Positions 31,291 through 43,992 of a stretch of 64,000 bases of DNA are shown here, piece by piece (position 1 is the first letter of the stretch; every line of letters starts with the position of its first letter). Made by a program: the position numbers and the translations under genes. Origin of the DNA: Hydractinia symbiolongicarpus (lineage: Eukaryota; Cnidaria; Hydrozoa; Anthoathecata; Hydractiniidae); contig NC_079886.1 in assembly GCF_029227915.1 (NCBI RefSeq), positions 14,670,501-14,734,500 on the forward strand. Direction: 5' to 3'. Below the pieces are notes generated by a model. That model saw only the letters and a list, made by a program, of their open reading frames with translations. It was not told the origin of the DNA and made no database searches.

Positions 31291-34131
31291 ACTTAAATAT
31301 TCAGGTGTTAAAAGATATCCTTATAAATCTTGATACACATAAAGTTTATCACATGCCACATGATTAATGAGAACAAACTTTATCAATGCTGTCATAAAAT
31401 AACTTATTTTTATATGTGTATAAAAATATTTATGCAACAATAGTGGATTACCGTAATCCCTCTTTTAAGCCCCCGGGGGGCTTATTAAATTCTGAAGGTT
31501 TTAGACGGGGGCTTAATAGAAGGGAGAGGGGGGCTTAATAGAAGGGGGGGCTAAATAAAGGGAGGGGGCTAAATAAATAATAAAATTTTAAACACAATAT
31601 CTATTTTTCAAAGTAAAACATAATGTTAATTTTTTCTGTTTCACCATCAAAAAGAACCATAGATATTTTGCAAACAAAACTTGGGAGAAAAAATTAAAGC
31701 TGCAGCATATGGATATCGTTGTATATGACATTAAATCAACGAATAATATCGAATTTCTTTTCCTACTTTTACTTTTTTATTTTATTTTAAAATTTTTACT
31801 TTTTTTTGAAGGGGGGGGGGGGGGGGGGGCTAAATAAAGGGAGGGGCTAAATAACTTTTTGAGTCGCTGGAGGGGGGCTTATTAGAAGGGGAGGGAGCTA
31901 AAAAGTGGAATTACGGGAAGCAGAAAAATAACTATTAGACTGCCATTTTGTTTATTTAATTCTTTTAAAAATCATTGTGGTTGTAGTTGGTATAATTACG
32001 ACAAGTAGTTACTTTTGGTGGAAGTTTTTGACCAGTGTGTCTTCGAACGCAAGCGACGCAATCGTGATCGCCGATACTCAAGGGTATAACTTTTGTAGAA
32101 CGAATTAGCGAGTGATTGTTTGTATAAATCAAATCTATAAGGGTGCTTGATTCTCTTGTTGTTTTCGTAGCCGCTGTTACCAACTGGTTAAATCCCTGGA
32201 CAGCATTAGCGTTTAGCGTTCAGCCATTAACGTTTTTTTACTCTTTCTAGACTTTTTTTATAATATCAAAAAGAAGAAATTATTATATTACTTTAAACAA
32301 AAAAACCGAAATAGCAACTCTTTCCATTTAATTGATGAATTTCTTCGGAATTTATTAAGACTGCCATGGCAAAAAAATTCCTAATAATATATATAAAATC
32401 TTAGTAGCCGTAACTTTGTTTACAATGCAAAATTTCTAAAACAGGTCTTATGACATAACAGAAAGCAGGTGCATTGTAAGGATGAGTTAAGCAACAGGGA
32501 AAAAATTGATCCGGTAATTATGTTAATTAAAACATATTTTTAAGTTTTAGTTATCAACGACAACAACAAACTGTTAAATATACTCAGAAGTTTAATCAAA
32601 TTTAAACTTTTCTCACTCTTGTTTCTGATGACATATTTTTTGAATGCAGCACAAAAATTTTACAAGAATATACTCTAAAATTAACTTTTACACAAAACAG
32701 TTAACAACAAAGATCTTCGCCAATCCTATAATACGCAAATCACACTGTCACTGTTCAACTTTTACTCCTTGGTGATATTAAAAGTAATCCGAGACCTGTC
32801 CATAAACCTTGTTAGGTTTGCAAAAAAACGGTGTGAAAACACAGTAAGAAATTTCAATGTACGCAGTCTAAACACGTGTTCATTGGAATTGTTTGTAGAT
32901 TCGCCACAACAACTGTTTGGGGTACAAAAATGTATACCTTGTACCCGCTTAAATGTACTTTTCTGTATTGCTATGCTTTAATGCTCATAACACAAGTATG
33001 TCAGTTGTTCAAAAAGATTCTTTCACAACAACTTTTCTGTACCACATTTAACATCAACCCCTAATTTAAAGCAATGTTGAAAAGTCACCAGTTTGACGTC
33101 ATTACGTTTTAAAACTTTCCTGAAATTCAATAACGATCCAGGCTATTAGTTTGGTTACAGAAATAGTGATTGACGCAAAAGTGGCAGTGTTGTTTTCTTA
33201 CATTAAGACGTCGAAAATACATTAACGAATTGGAAAAAACAATGGAGCACCAGTGAATTGACATTTTGGTAAAAGAAAAAAGATCCTTTTGGGTACAGTA
33301 TAACAACTTAGTAGTAAACCTGTTGATAACATTGGTGGGAAAATTTAATAACTTGTTGTCGTTATGGCACATGAAGGTTCAATTATCATTGCAGGCAATT
33401 TAAATGTAGATTTAAATGTATTGTCAAAAGCCATCTCTATCTGGACATTCTTAAAAGGTATACCATGTCACAACAAGTAAACAAGAAAGGATGTTGCCAT
33501 GATTGATCATGTTATTTCTGACCAATCGACTAAAAAGCAATTGCAAAAAATTGCGAGGATTTTGTTTATTGTGGTGAAATTAATGACCATGACGCACCAT
33601 TTTGCGTCTTTAAATAAAAGCCTGACAAATACGATCTGAGATATAAGTTTGTCTGTTATGACAGAACCTTTTATTCTGAATATCTTACTGTGAGGACTTC
33701 GGCTGACCTGGGTTATAACATGGAAGACATGTCTGACAAGCTAATTATGTTACATGCTTAATCACTGTTTGTATAAATAGACACGCACCTCTCAGGCGGG
33801 CTGAGTTACCAGGTCACCTTAGATAAAGGAACTAAAAACTTACCAAGCTTTAACATAAACAAAGCCATCTAAGGATTGAAGTTACGTTGGACTACAACAA
33901 TGTTCAATGGAATTTCATAAGAACTGTTCATAACAAACTTAATAAAGGAGATAAGCTTAACTAAATTGAATATTCTAAAAGGCTCCTTAAAAATAAAAGC
34001 ACAAAAGTCTGGAAAGTTATTAACAAGATCCTTCACTCAAATCCGAAGAATATCAAGTAAGATCCTGATGTCGTTAACAAATTCTTAAACAGTACTGCAA
34101 CAAGAACAACGAGAATAAAGAAAAAACAACT
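30848..34131. repeat. 3284-bp tandem repeat, copy 2
   Basis: Nearly identical to copy 1. Examples of differences are a C/T in CTTGCTGTT versus CTTGTTGTT and an A/G near 33826 (GATAAAAGAAC versus GATAAAGGAAC). Confidence 0.93.
31950..32240 (-). pseudogene. Non-LTR endonuclease fragment (array copy 2)
   Basis: Same fragment as 28666-28960 with one amino-acid difference near its start (TTRESS versus TARESS). Confidence 0.68.
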
Positions 34132-34575
34132 TTCACGGACAACAACAGCTCAGATAAATAGTTTTACAGTTTTACTAATAACCTGACTCTTTTCGATTAA
34201 AGCATACATCTTTCGAAAATGTTTTTAATGCAATTACATCGTTACGACTTCACTGCTCCATGGGATTTGAAAACAATCACACGAAAAGTATAAAAAATAC
34301 GTTGCTGATTATATTGCCTCATTGTTAACACATAGTATTAACTGCTGCATTGAAAGTTCTACCTTTTCAAAGTTATGAAAAATCAGCTGCGTTTGTCCGA
34401 CCACTAAAATAACGCATCATTCTAATTTAGCTGACTATAGACCAATAAGTGCCCATTAGTTGTGTCAAAGGTATTTAAGAGAAAAATAAGTAAGGAATTT
34501 TTTTACTCTGGTTGTGCAACGAGGGTGTTTAGTTAAATTTGGTCGAAAAAATTAAAAATCAGTATATAACGGCGA
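33357..34575 (+). pseudogene. Non-LTR retrotransposon fragment spanning the copy 2/copy 3 junction
   Basis: Same content as 30073-31290, shifted by 3284 bases; broken in the same places. Confidence 0.58.
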
Positions 34576-35235
34576 CTTAAATATTCAGGTGTTAAAAGAT
34601 ATCCTTATAAATCTTGATACACATAAAGTTTATCACATGCCACATGATTAATGAGAACAAACTTTATCAATGCTGTCATAAAATAACTTATTTTTATATG
34701 TGTATAAAAATATTTATGCAACAATAGTGGATTACCGTAATCCCTCTTTTAAGCCCCCGGGGGGCTTATTAAATTCTGAAGGTTTTAGACGGGGGCTTAA
34801 TAGAAGGGAGAGGGGGGCTTAATAGAAGGGGGGGGGCTAAATAAAGGGAGGGGGCTAAATAAATAATAAAATTTTAAACACAATATCTATTTTTCAAAGT
34901 AAAACATAATGTTAACTTTTTCTGTTTCACCATCAAAAAGAACCATAGATATTTTGCAAACAAAACTTGGGAGAAAAAATTAAAGCTGCAGCATATGGAT
35001 ATCGTTGTATATGACATTAAATCAACGAATAATATCGAATTTCTTTTCCTACTTTTACTTTTTTATTTTATTTTAAAATTTTTACTTTTTTTTGAAGGGG
35101 GGGGGGGGGGGGGGCTAAATAAAGGGAGGGGCTAAATAACTTTTTGAGTCGCTGGAGGGGGGCTTATTAGAAGGGGAGGGAGCTAAAAAGTGGAATTACA
35201 GGAAGCAGAAAAATAACTATTAGACTGCCATTTTG
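34132..35235. repeat. 3284-bp tandem repeat, partial copy 3
   Basis: Covers the first 1.1 kb of the unit and stops after CTGCCATTTTG at 35235, exactly where copies 1 and 2 pass into the endonuclease fragment (28666, 31950). Slightly more diverged than copies 1 and 2 in the G-rich part. Confidence 0.9.
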
Positions 35236-35939
35236 CCTTTGACTGTAAGATGGTCACTAAATAATTAAAAAAGATATTTTACGTTTTCTAGTCTAAACAG
35301 TCAAATATAAATTTAGAAAAATCGTCTTCTTCGACCTCATCACTGTCACATTTTGTAACGAAGTTTGGATTCCAGTTTATACATAATTCACCATAAAATT
35401 TCTAACATGCTGTGATGCAAAGGAGACTATTCTTTTTGCACAAACAAACTATAGAGAAACAAGGATTTTTTGACGAGGGGTTGCAGTTACAACAGATTAA
35501 TTTAAAAGCCATTCCGGCGATATTCCATATCAGTCATTATAGGTTGTAAATGGTCTTTGTTTAATTGCCAGCCCCACTGATTTACTTTTAACGCATTCAA
35601 ATTCCACATTATTCACTGACATACTTGTAAATGTCAAGGCAGGACATTTTGCAAATTTCTCGGTAGGTGGAGGATTTTCTGGTTGCAGACTTAATTTTGA
35701 TACCATGGTCATGAACAATAAATATTGCAATTTCGTTAAAGTGTCAGTTCACTTTCCACTACAGCTGTGGAAACAGAAATCTGAATGCAGTTGAAGTTTT
35801 TGTTTGAAATTTCTAAAATGTGCATAAAAACTTAAAATGAAATAGTGCTAAACTTTTATTGATAATGCTAAACCTTTATTATATATAGCAAACGTTGTAT
35901 CCCATCCTAAAATAGTATATATTGTCATTATTATTATTA
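35236..35939. other. Intron sequence, no gene seen
   Basis: AT-rich unique-looking sequence between the array and the Helitron-like pair. The 66-codon - strand frame at 35530-35730 has no recognisable content. Confidence 0.5.
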
Positions 35940-36500
35940 CTAGTCGATAAAGCCCGTGGAAAAATTCACTGAGGCAGGATAAAAATGAAAAAGAAGCGTT
36001 ATTTGAATTTTGATGACGTCAGCAAAGACCCGCAAAAACACAAATTCTTCTTTAGAAATTTGTATGCCTGTTGCCTTTATCGTATAAATCTTGAAATGCT
36101 GATCAAGAAAATATATAATTTCATGTACTTTTGATAAACGGTTGCAGAGATATTGGGGTTTAAAGGTTTTTTAATGACGTCACCAACCCGTCCATTCCGA
36201 AACGGATTCGTGGAACCAATGTTTGGGAAAGTTACCTAAATTGGTCCAGGTGGTCCGAAGATACCGCCGCGGTGAATAAATGACTCACATCACCACCTCG
36301 TTTCCAAGTTATTTAGCCTCAAAGTTTTAAGTGCACTGTAATGCCTTCATTAATTTAATATAGGATATTGACGTTAAAGTAGCGCTGTAATTTCAGAAAA
36401 TTTAACATTTGAGACATAACTTTTTGGCTACATCAAAGAAATATGATCACATCCACTTTGCCTGTCACAGACACACATACTCTTTGTATTATTATAGAGA
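35940..36500 (-). mobile_element. Helitron-like element 1 of a tandem pair, both ends present
   Basis: Minus-strand 5' end TCTCTATAATAATAC at 36500. 3' end: hairpin (GTGAATTTTTCCAC) then GGGCTTTATCGACTAG at 35940, followed by flanking T. The body shares GACGTCACCAACCCG and CACCACCTCGTTTCC with the other copies. 561 bp. Confidence 0.75.
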
Positions 36501-36740
36501 CTAGTCGATAAAGCCCGTGGAAGAATCCACTCAGGCAGAAGATTAGGTTGTTAAAGGTGTTTTGCTGATCTCCCAGGTGGTCCCTAGTTACCCCCGCGGT
36601 GAAAAATGACTGACGTCACCACCTCGTTTCTAAGTTATTTAGCCTTAAAGTTATAACTGCAATGCAATGGCTTCAGTAATCTTATCAAAAGCATTAACGT
36701 CTGTCTACTTGCATTGACGTCGCGCCGTAACGTCATATAT
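36501..36740 (-). mobile_element. Helitron-like element 2 of a tandem pair
   Basis: Its CTAG terminus (36501-36504) directly abuts the TC terminus of element 1 with no base between. Hairpin GTGGATTCTTCCAC. Body shorter, with the same GACGTCACCACCTCGTTTC block. The 5' end is blurred in TA-rich sequence near 36740. Another Helitron-like 5' end in + orientation (A|TCTATATATTATTAATACGG) starts at 36753. Confidence 0.65.
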
Positions 36741-36829
36741 ATTATTAATATATCTATATATTATTAATACGGAAGTTGTGTCTGTCTGTGACCGCCAAAG
36801 CATTTCAAAATACATCTCACTCATAAAAG

Positions 36830-38350
36830 TTAAATCACTAAAAATGTCACATACAAGATGTCTCACAAAAAAAGTTAATCAGTGTCAAACACAAATCTCT
36901 CTCAATGTATATGTTAAAATCAGTTAGTTTATTGCAAACCCTGCCAAGGATTGACACAAAATGTGAAAATAAACAATAAATTGTGCCTCTGGCAGAAATT
37001 TTTATCTGAGATGTAAAAAAACGGATTGCAAGGATAAATTATAATGCAACAAAACGTTTTTTGATATTGCATATGGTCCTTTCTCACTAAACTTTGGACA
37101 AAATGTCAAAAACGGTTTGTAAACCCAAAATTAATTTCAAATCTTGCATAGTATTCTGTTACAAAAGTTTACATAAAATATATATATAAAAAAAATAACA
37201 GCCTGTATGGTGTAAAACTAATTGGCAAAAAAAATATATTGGCCAATTAGTCCAATTAGAAATGCAAAAAAAAAAAGTTTGAGTCATAATGAGTCATGAT
37301 AAAACAACAACAATAAATCTAACAGTTCATTTTATGTCAATTTTCACACCAAATTTGCAACACAAAATATAAATTCTAAATAATACTAAATTCTCTTATT
37401 TCGGTCTATTGCATACTGACCGTCTCCCACAAAAGTTTTCGCAAAATCTATTTATTTTGGTATATCTATTGAATATGCCTTGCAAACAATATTTTATTCC
37501 AAAATGCCAAAGAAAAACAGTTTGCAAAATAAATCAGTTATTTCGAATATTGCATACTCTTTTTTTCCACAAAAGCTTCACTAAATGTAAAAAAAAAGAA
37601 TGGATGTAGGGAGTACTTTTGATTCAACAAAAATCAGTTCTTTTGACATTTTGTATCTTGTCCTTACCCATTAAATCTTACACAAAATTTCAAAAAACTA
37701 CGATTGGGAACGCATCAAATTTAAATCAAGAAGATCAGTCATTTTGGTTATTGCACACAGTCCTCCCTGGTAAGAATTTATACAAAATATAAAAAACACA
37801 GTTGCAAGGTGTAAAATCTAATTTTTCTTCTGTCTATGGTCCTTTCTTAGAAAATTAACATGAAATTTTAAAAAAATGTTTTAAAGTTTTAAAAGTCTAA
37901 AGCAACAAAAATAAGTTCTATCAGTATATGTCATGTAATTGTCTTCCACAAAATGTTCACCTTAAAGTTCCACAAGCCACAGCCTGTAAATTAAAACAAC
38001 TAAGATCAGGTATTTTGGTCTATTTTACACCATCCTGTTCCAAAGAAATTTATATAAAATGTGAAAATTGAGCGATAAAACATAAATTTGCAAAATTCCA
38101 TTATTCAAATATGCATATTGTATATGCCTTCTACAACAATAATTTAATCCAAAATGTCAAAAAGAAAAAAATAGCTTACAAAGAGTATAAAATCGAAATA
38201 AACAAAGTAGCTCTTTTGGTGTGTTAAATATGGCCATACGCACAAAAGTTTATATAAATGTAAAGAAAATGTAATTCTAAATCCACAAAAGTCAGTTCTT
38301 TCAGCATGCTCACTATGTCTTTGCCCACAAACTCTTATATACATGAAAAT
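36830..38350. repeat. Degenerate tandem repeat of about 100 bp period
   Basis: A recurring order of motifs can be followed many times: ATCAGTT-TTTTGGT, TATTGCATA, a TCCTTC/TCTCCC stretch, CACAAAAGTTT, ACAAAATGT, AAAAAC. Copies are strongly diverged and spacing varies (about 85-125 bases). The reverse complement of the same unit forms the tract at 62780-63680. Confidence 0.6.
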
Positions 38351-38623
38351 GTCAAAACCACAAATTAGAACAAATTAAATTTATAGTCAAGCACTTATAA
38401 ATTGCGCACCAACATCAGGAACATTAAAGTTACGCACCAAATTTCTTAAGCTGCAAAGAAAATCAGGAGTTGGCAGTGTTTGATAAATGTAATTGAAATT
38501 AAAATATATTATAAATTAGAATGAAACAACTGGCATAAAGCACACACAGACAAAAAGGGAACGGAAGGCTAAGAATACCAAACTGTGACTAAATCGTATA
38601 GATTAATGTAGAATGTAATATCA

Positions 38624-38950
38624 TTAGAAACATGATGCTACCTCACTAACTAGAGCGTTGGAAGAAATAGAATCTTCCAGCTTTTCATTGTGGAACAGTG
38701 TTCTGCTGCCACGTAAACAAATACACATTGATGAAAGAAGAGCGAAGCAGATCTTCCGCCTAATCCACGCAGATATAAGGGAATAATGTTGCTTTCGCTT
38801 TTCTGCCACCATTTCAGCAAGACGAGCATAAAACCTCCTACATTTGCGTGCCATACCGCCCAATGGTGACATGACTAAGGGCGTAAAAGATCCATGCTCG
38901 ACCTGCATCACTCTCTCATTATAAGATCTCTTCTTTTCGTTTTCGTTAAC
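38624..38950 (-). pseudogene. C-terminal segment of a retroelement polyprotein
   Basis: The - strand reads MQVEHGSFTPLVMSPLGGMA, then RFYARLAEMVAEKR and FALLSSMCICLRGSR. I recognise this from the ends of reverse-transcriptase proteins common in cnidarian and fish genomes. No RT domain remains next to it. Confidence 0.5.
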
Positions 38951-39876
38951 TTCATAAGTTTTCAGAAGCTTTTGACTACCTTTTAGCGGTCGGGTTAAAA
39001 ACCCTTTACATCAAAAAATGCTAATTGGCTTGTTATCTAAAAACCTCTGGCGCTTATATCTACTCGGGCCTCATCAGAAATGTTTGCAGTTTTTGCTTCA
39101 AAAGATTCACCGGTCAAAGGCTGTAGCTGTGGTTCAACTTTGACATCTTTACAAACTTAGAAGTTTATCAGTTATGTTTTTCACTTTGTTGTCTCAGGGT
39201 CACAAAGCTTCCCTTCTTGCCAGAGAGAGCGTATTATTTTTTTGCGTATGAACCAAGTTGGACATTAAACCTGTAATTGTAAATTGGTATTAATTTTGCT
39301 GTAACAGATTTTTTGTTTAATTTGCAATTCGTTTTTTCTGGATGTTTCTTAGTTTCTTCATTTCTAGATTAGCTATAAACAATAACAAAACTGTTAGATT
39401 TAAAAAGTTCTTTACAATCCTATTTAAGCATTTTCATTGTTTTACGTTGAGACATTGCTGTTCGTGAGCGTAAGGTGTGTTGATTTTATTACTTTTAAAA
39501 ATGTACATTTAATGTTCAAGATGTTTCGTGGGGTGCGGTGTATATTTATTTGAGAGACCTATACTAACTTCGCTAATCTTTTAATTCCATTTATAGGTTC
39601 TATATTACTAACCGGTACCACACTTGTAAGTCTATTCAACACACTTTTGTGCAAGTTATTTTATTGAGGTTTAGAGCAAGGCTGATCGTTTTATGTTTAG
39701 TTAGGTTGTTTTAACAACTCTGCAAGTCAGGAATCGTAAAATTTGGCTGCGAATTCTTGAAGTAAAGTTAAACGTAAGGACATAAAAACAACATTTTCCT
39801 TTTTCTTTATTGTATTATTCGAACTTGTATATACTAATAGAAATTCAATTCTCAAACAGGAATCTGACAATACAAA
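38951..39876. other. Intron sequence, no gene seen
   Basis: AT-rich, no sustained frame. It probably includes the 5' flank of the Tigger-like element. Confidence 0.45.
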
Positions 39877-42800
39877 ATGCCGCCGAAAAATGTGAAGCGA
39901 AAACAGAATAGCAGGAAAGTGCGGACAGAAGAAGACATGAAGAACGCGCTTCTGGAATTCAACACAGGACAGTTCTCTAACCGTGGGATAACAGCGAAAT
40001 AGGGATGTCTGAAGGGATTCTGCGACATTGTCTAAAAATGCAACGTGAAGGGCGCGAGCTCGTAGGATCAGGAAGGAAATGTACGTTTATGCAAGAAAAA
40101 GAAGAACGAGCCCCGTGAATTGGTACCTTGTGCAAGTTAGGCTTTAGCCCAACAAGAAGTTACATAAAAGTTTTGGTGAAAAGTTACAAAGCATGATATT
40201 GAAACTTCGTGAGACATCTAGTAAAAACTGGTTAAAGGGATTTATGCAAAGGAATAATCTTTCATTAAAAAAGCAAACATGATATACGCCGCAAGAAAGT
40301 CCGCAAATGCTAATCCTTTTAGTATATTCGACTTCTATGATATAATAGAAGGATTAATCAATGAGCTTAACTTAACACCTTCACAAATTTGGAGCTGTGA
40401 TGAGAGTGGCTTCCCCAGCAACCCCCAAAAGTGTAAGGTTGTAAGTGTTAAAGAAGAAGTCGCTTACAAAGTCACATGTGGTACCGGGGGGAGGGGGGAT
40501 ACAACCACCTTGGCTGTGTGCAACGCTGCTGGAGGGGCATTAAAGGATAGGCGAACAGCCGTGGCATGGCTGCTGATTGAAAATTCATGACGCCTGAGAT
40601 AATTTCAAAGACCAGATCCGCTGGTCTGCAATATTCGATAAAATCTTGACAATTGTTTAGCTTTGTAATATTTAGTTAGCATCAAATGGTCTTGTAAAAG
40701 ATTTGCTGTTTTTATATTAAGGGGGTTAATAAATTAAAGCAGCTTGTTTAAAAAAGGTGAATTTATGGCTTAAAACTTTGCAGCACAACAACACGTTATT
40801 ATACTCACATTATACCCTGAAAATCTCTTCATTAGAAGTTTATTTCAAAATACAAGTTTTTACTTTTATCCTTGAATGCTGAAGCATTCATTTTAGGCTC
40901 AATATTTTTACACATTTGCCAAACTGGTGTGGCTATTTTCAGAAACAATATTAGATCTTTCGCTACAGTGATGGCCACGCTTCGATGATCACACTGTTTT
41001 TTAAAAAATAATACAAAAGTTAAAGATCAAAATAGAAAATATGCTATTAGTTGAATAACACAACGAAAATATTTTTATTTTCATTACTAAACTTAGTAAT
41101 TTATGAGTAAAGATAAAGAAAATAAAGATTTGTAAACACAGCTGAAACCGCCATATTGCACGTTCGATTTGTTGTTAAAAGTTTCCGGCCTGTGTATTTA
41201 TCACATTTGGCGAACTTCATCGTTCGAAGTTGGATGTATGTTGTGAAAAAGCGAACCAAAATACGAAAAGAATATTATTATTGGCCGTGAAAGATATTTA
41301 TAAAGTTCCAAGAAGTATTACCGAAGGTTATAAAATGCTGGCACTACGATTGTATGTAAAATATTCTTGGTTATCTTGAGTTAAAGGTCTTATTTTTAAT
41401 GTTTATTGGTAAGTACATCTCAAACTTGCTTCTTTTTTACCCACATAGCCATAAAACTTTGTAAAAATGTTGCTAGGAAGGAATATGGATATTTATTTAC
41501 GAAACAGTCATTTGTGTCTCGTTATAGTAGTTATTTTATTAGATTTTGGGATATAGATGTTCCTTAATTTTTGCTACCTCGCCTAAAATTTATTTTGTGG
41601 CTGCCACAAAAACGTTTTTTGTTCGCCTCTTCTTTAAACCCGCTGATTGTGTTTGCCGAAAAATATCTCCAAAGAGCATGGCATAGCGATAAGGCCTTAC
41701 CTGGTACGTTCTATGGCGTGTATGATGGACGTCCGTCTTATTTGCCGAATGGTTTGAAAGGCTTACGCAAGTAGTGACGGAGAGACCCTTCTGTTGATTT
41801 TTGATGCCCATCTTACTCATTTATCGCTTGAGGTTATAGAAAGAGCCATAACTGAGAACATTCTATTGGTAAAACTTCCGCCTCACGTTACTGACAAGCT
41901 CCAACCTCTCGATGTAGCCGTATTTTGACCTTTGAAAAGGGAATGGGAGAGTGTCCTTAAAAATTGGCTTAGCCATGTAGGTCCAAAAGGGTCATTTAGA
42001 AAGTGCAACTTTGTGGACAAATTATGTGAAATTTGGCATAAAGGATTGTCGTCGGAAAACACTTGTGATGGATTTAGAACTACCGGCATTTGGCCTTTGG
42101 ACAGGACTAAATTTCCAAGGAAGAGGTTAGATGCACGTTTGTTGAAACGGTTTAAATTGTGGGAACCCTTAAATAAACCTGATCTGTTTGATGATATGGT
42201 GATGTCGGTGCACACTCTACAGAAATTGCAGAAATCAGTTGCAGCTGCTAACTTGGTGTTGCAAATTTGACGCTAACGGAAACTCCTTATTCTATTTAGG
42301 CAAACATAAGTTTTGATGTACAAAAGTCTGATACAAAAGTCTGATACATACACGCCATCGACATCGAAGTGGGACTGTCAGCTGAACGAAATTCTTAAGA
42401 AGCTAGAACCGCAACCTCCACCTGTAGCAGGTCAAATTTGGGTGCCGGGTGGACGCTTGTTGACGCAGCTACGGTGAAAAAAGGTGCTGAGAAAAAGTCA
42501 AAGGCCCGGTAGAAAAACCACCCGTCAATAGACGAAAAGTCGATTTAAAGACAAAAGTGATGTCCAAGATGGAATATTTTACTGCGTTAAAAGAGCAAGA
42601 CGCAGCGAGTGCGGAAAAGAAAAAGAAGAAAGAAGAAAATAAAAAAACAACGGCAACGTTTGCGAAAAAGTAAATTGAGTTTGCCGACGAAGATGTTTCT
42701 TTTAAAAATGACGATGAGCCTGAAAGTGAAACAGAAGAAGAGATAGAAGATACGAGTGAAGATGAAGATGAAAATAAAGAAAGCTTCTTTAACACGGGCG

Positions 42801-43091
42801 AAAGTAAACCCTCCCAACAAAGAAGACATAGTTCAGAAGTGGTACGGAGTAATTTTCAATTAACATAAAAAGACGTGTCTTTACGTCGGCAAGGCCTGAA
42901 AGCGCTTTATTGATGACGAATCCAACGTTGCCACCAGCCTAGAAGTCGATTGCTTAAAGTTTGATATTGGCACTGAGAATGTCCTTGAAGAATATGCCCC
43001 ACATATTGATCGTGACATTGGCATGTTTCGAATTAGTGATGTTATTAATGGTCCTCTCCGCGTTGAGCCAATGAAGGGTGGTAAACTTTAA
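39877..43091 (+). pseudogene. pogo/Tigger-like (jerky-type) transposase, interrupted by about 1 kb
   Basis: Cut-and-paste transposase remnant. ATG 39877 starts MPPKNVKRKQNSRKVRTEED with FNTGQFSNRGIT, an N-terminal HTH region of the CENP-B/psq type. A second DNA-binding piece (about 40200-40300) has NWLKGFMQRNNLSLKK. The DDE domain begins with FYDIIEGLINELNLTPSQIW and SCDESGF (first Asp, about 40400), then CGTGGRGDTTTLAVCNAAGG. It breaks near 40590 and resumes at about 41595 with NPLIVFAEKYLQRAWHSDKA. LLIFDAHLTHLS (second Asp, about 41800), LPPHVTDKLQPLDVAVF and FRTTGIWPLDRTKFP follow. An acidic tail (42690-42800) and a C-terminal piece with LEVDCLKFDIGTENVLEEYA end near 43091. Many stops. Confidence 0.75.
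40592..41570. other. About 1 kb insertion splitting the transposase
   Basis: The DDE domain is interrupted here by AT-rich sequence without recognisable coding content. I could not find terminal repeats to identify the inserted element. Confidence 0.45.
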
Positions 43092-43204
43092 TAATAGTCG
43101 TATTTTGTCAGTTTCTGCGCGGACCCCCCGCTGAGTTAGAAAATGATGTTACGGAAACACGAATATCAAATGCGATATATCTTTATCCACTTTGTTGCGA
43201 CGGG

Positions 43205-43256
43205 TAAAGTTAAGGGACGGGCGACCCCGTGGATTTTTCAACGGGCTAACGGCTAG
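43205..43256 (+). mobile_element. Helitron-like 3' terminus (family B)
   Basis: Plus-strand end AAGGGACGGGCGACCCCGTGG followed by a CCCGT/ACGGG hairpin and ending GGCTAG at 43256. It abuts the next element with no spacer. Its own 5' end was not found; the 5'-type terminus at 36753 is a candidate. Confidence 0.5.
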
Positions 43257-43380
43257 TCTATATTATAATACCCGAATACGTCTGTCCGTCACGCAAAATG
43301 GTACAGCAATTAGCAAGGGGCACGCAATGTATAAAGGGAACGGGAGAACCTGTGGATTTATCCATGGGCAAACCAACTAG
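43257..43380 (+). mobile_element. 124-bp Helitron-like miniature element, both ends intact
   Basis: Starts TCTATATTATAATACCCGAA at 43257. It ends with hairpin GTGGATTTATCCAT and CAAACCAACTAG at 43380, followed by T, which fits A/T target use. Nothing coding inside. Confidence 0.68.
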
Positions 43381-43992
43381 TATATATAAATTAGATAGCA
43401 ATTCTACTTTCTAGCTAGCTAGTTGTTGGTGGTGCCTGGCTTTATGATGCTAGCTAAGAAATCTGTCTCGCATCAATAATATAATCAAAACTGAAAAAAA
43501 AACATGAACAAACCTTACAGAAACCTTAAAGGAAAAGTAGAAAATACTAAAAAAAAAACAGCCATCTTTTTTGTAAACACAATTTCCGTGTACTTTGTGA
43601 ATATCTAAGCCCGTTAATTTATATGTAGCATATATATTCCTATATAGGTATTTTGGCATATGGTATATATATTTACATCGTACATTGTGGCGCTTATATA
43701 GTTATAATTTATATGTGATTTCTATGAAGGAAAGGTCTAACTATTATGGTAAAATTTTAACGTGCCGCCACGCTTTAGGGGGCAATGCATGGGCCGTAAA
43801 AAAGTTACTGGTAATATTTGGTCCTTGGCCTAACTGTGCGCACACACGCACACACAAGGCGCATTAATATATGGATGTGCAAACATAAATATAAATTCAA
43901 TCAGAAATAAAAACAAAATGAGCATAAGAAAAAAAAAATCATGTGGTTAATGTAACAGACAAGATTTTGATCGACCCAACAATGGGATTTAA
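43381..43992. other. Intron sequence, no gene seen
   Basis: AT-rich, with a CACACA-type stretch at about 43838-43854 and no recognisable coding content. Confidence 0.45.

Noticed and set aside
27564-35235. CRISPR-like or satellite interpretation of the repeated block
   Set aside because: The unit is 3.3 kb, contains retroelement pieces and occurs 2.3 times; there is no repeat-spacer structure.
42469-42829. Two - strand frames rich in Ser/Phe
   Set aside because: They are the complement of the acidic Glu/Asp tail of the Tigger-like transposase on the + strand.
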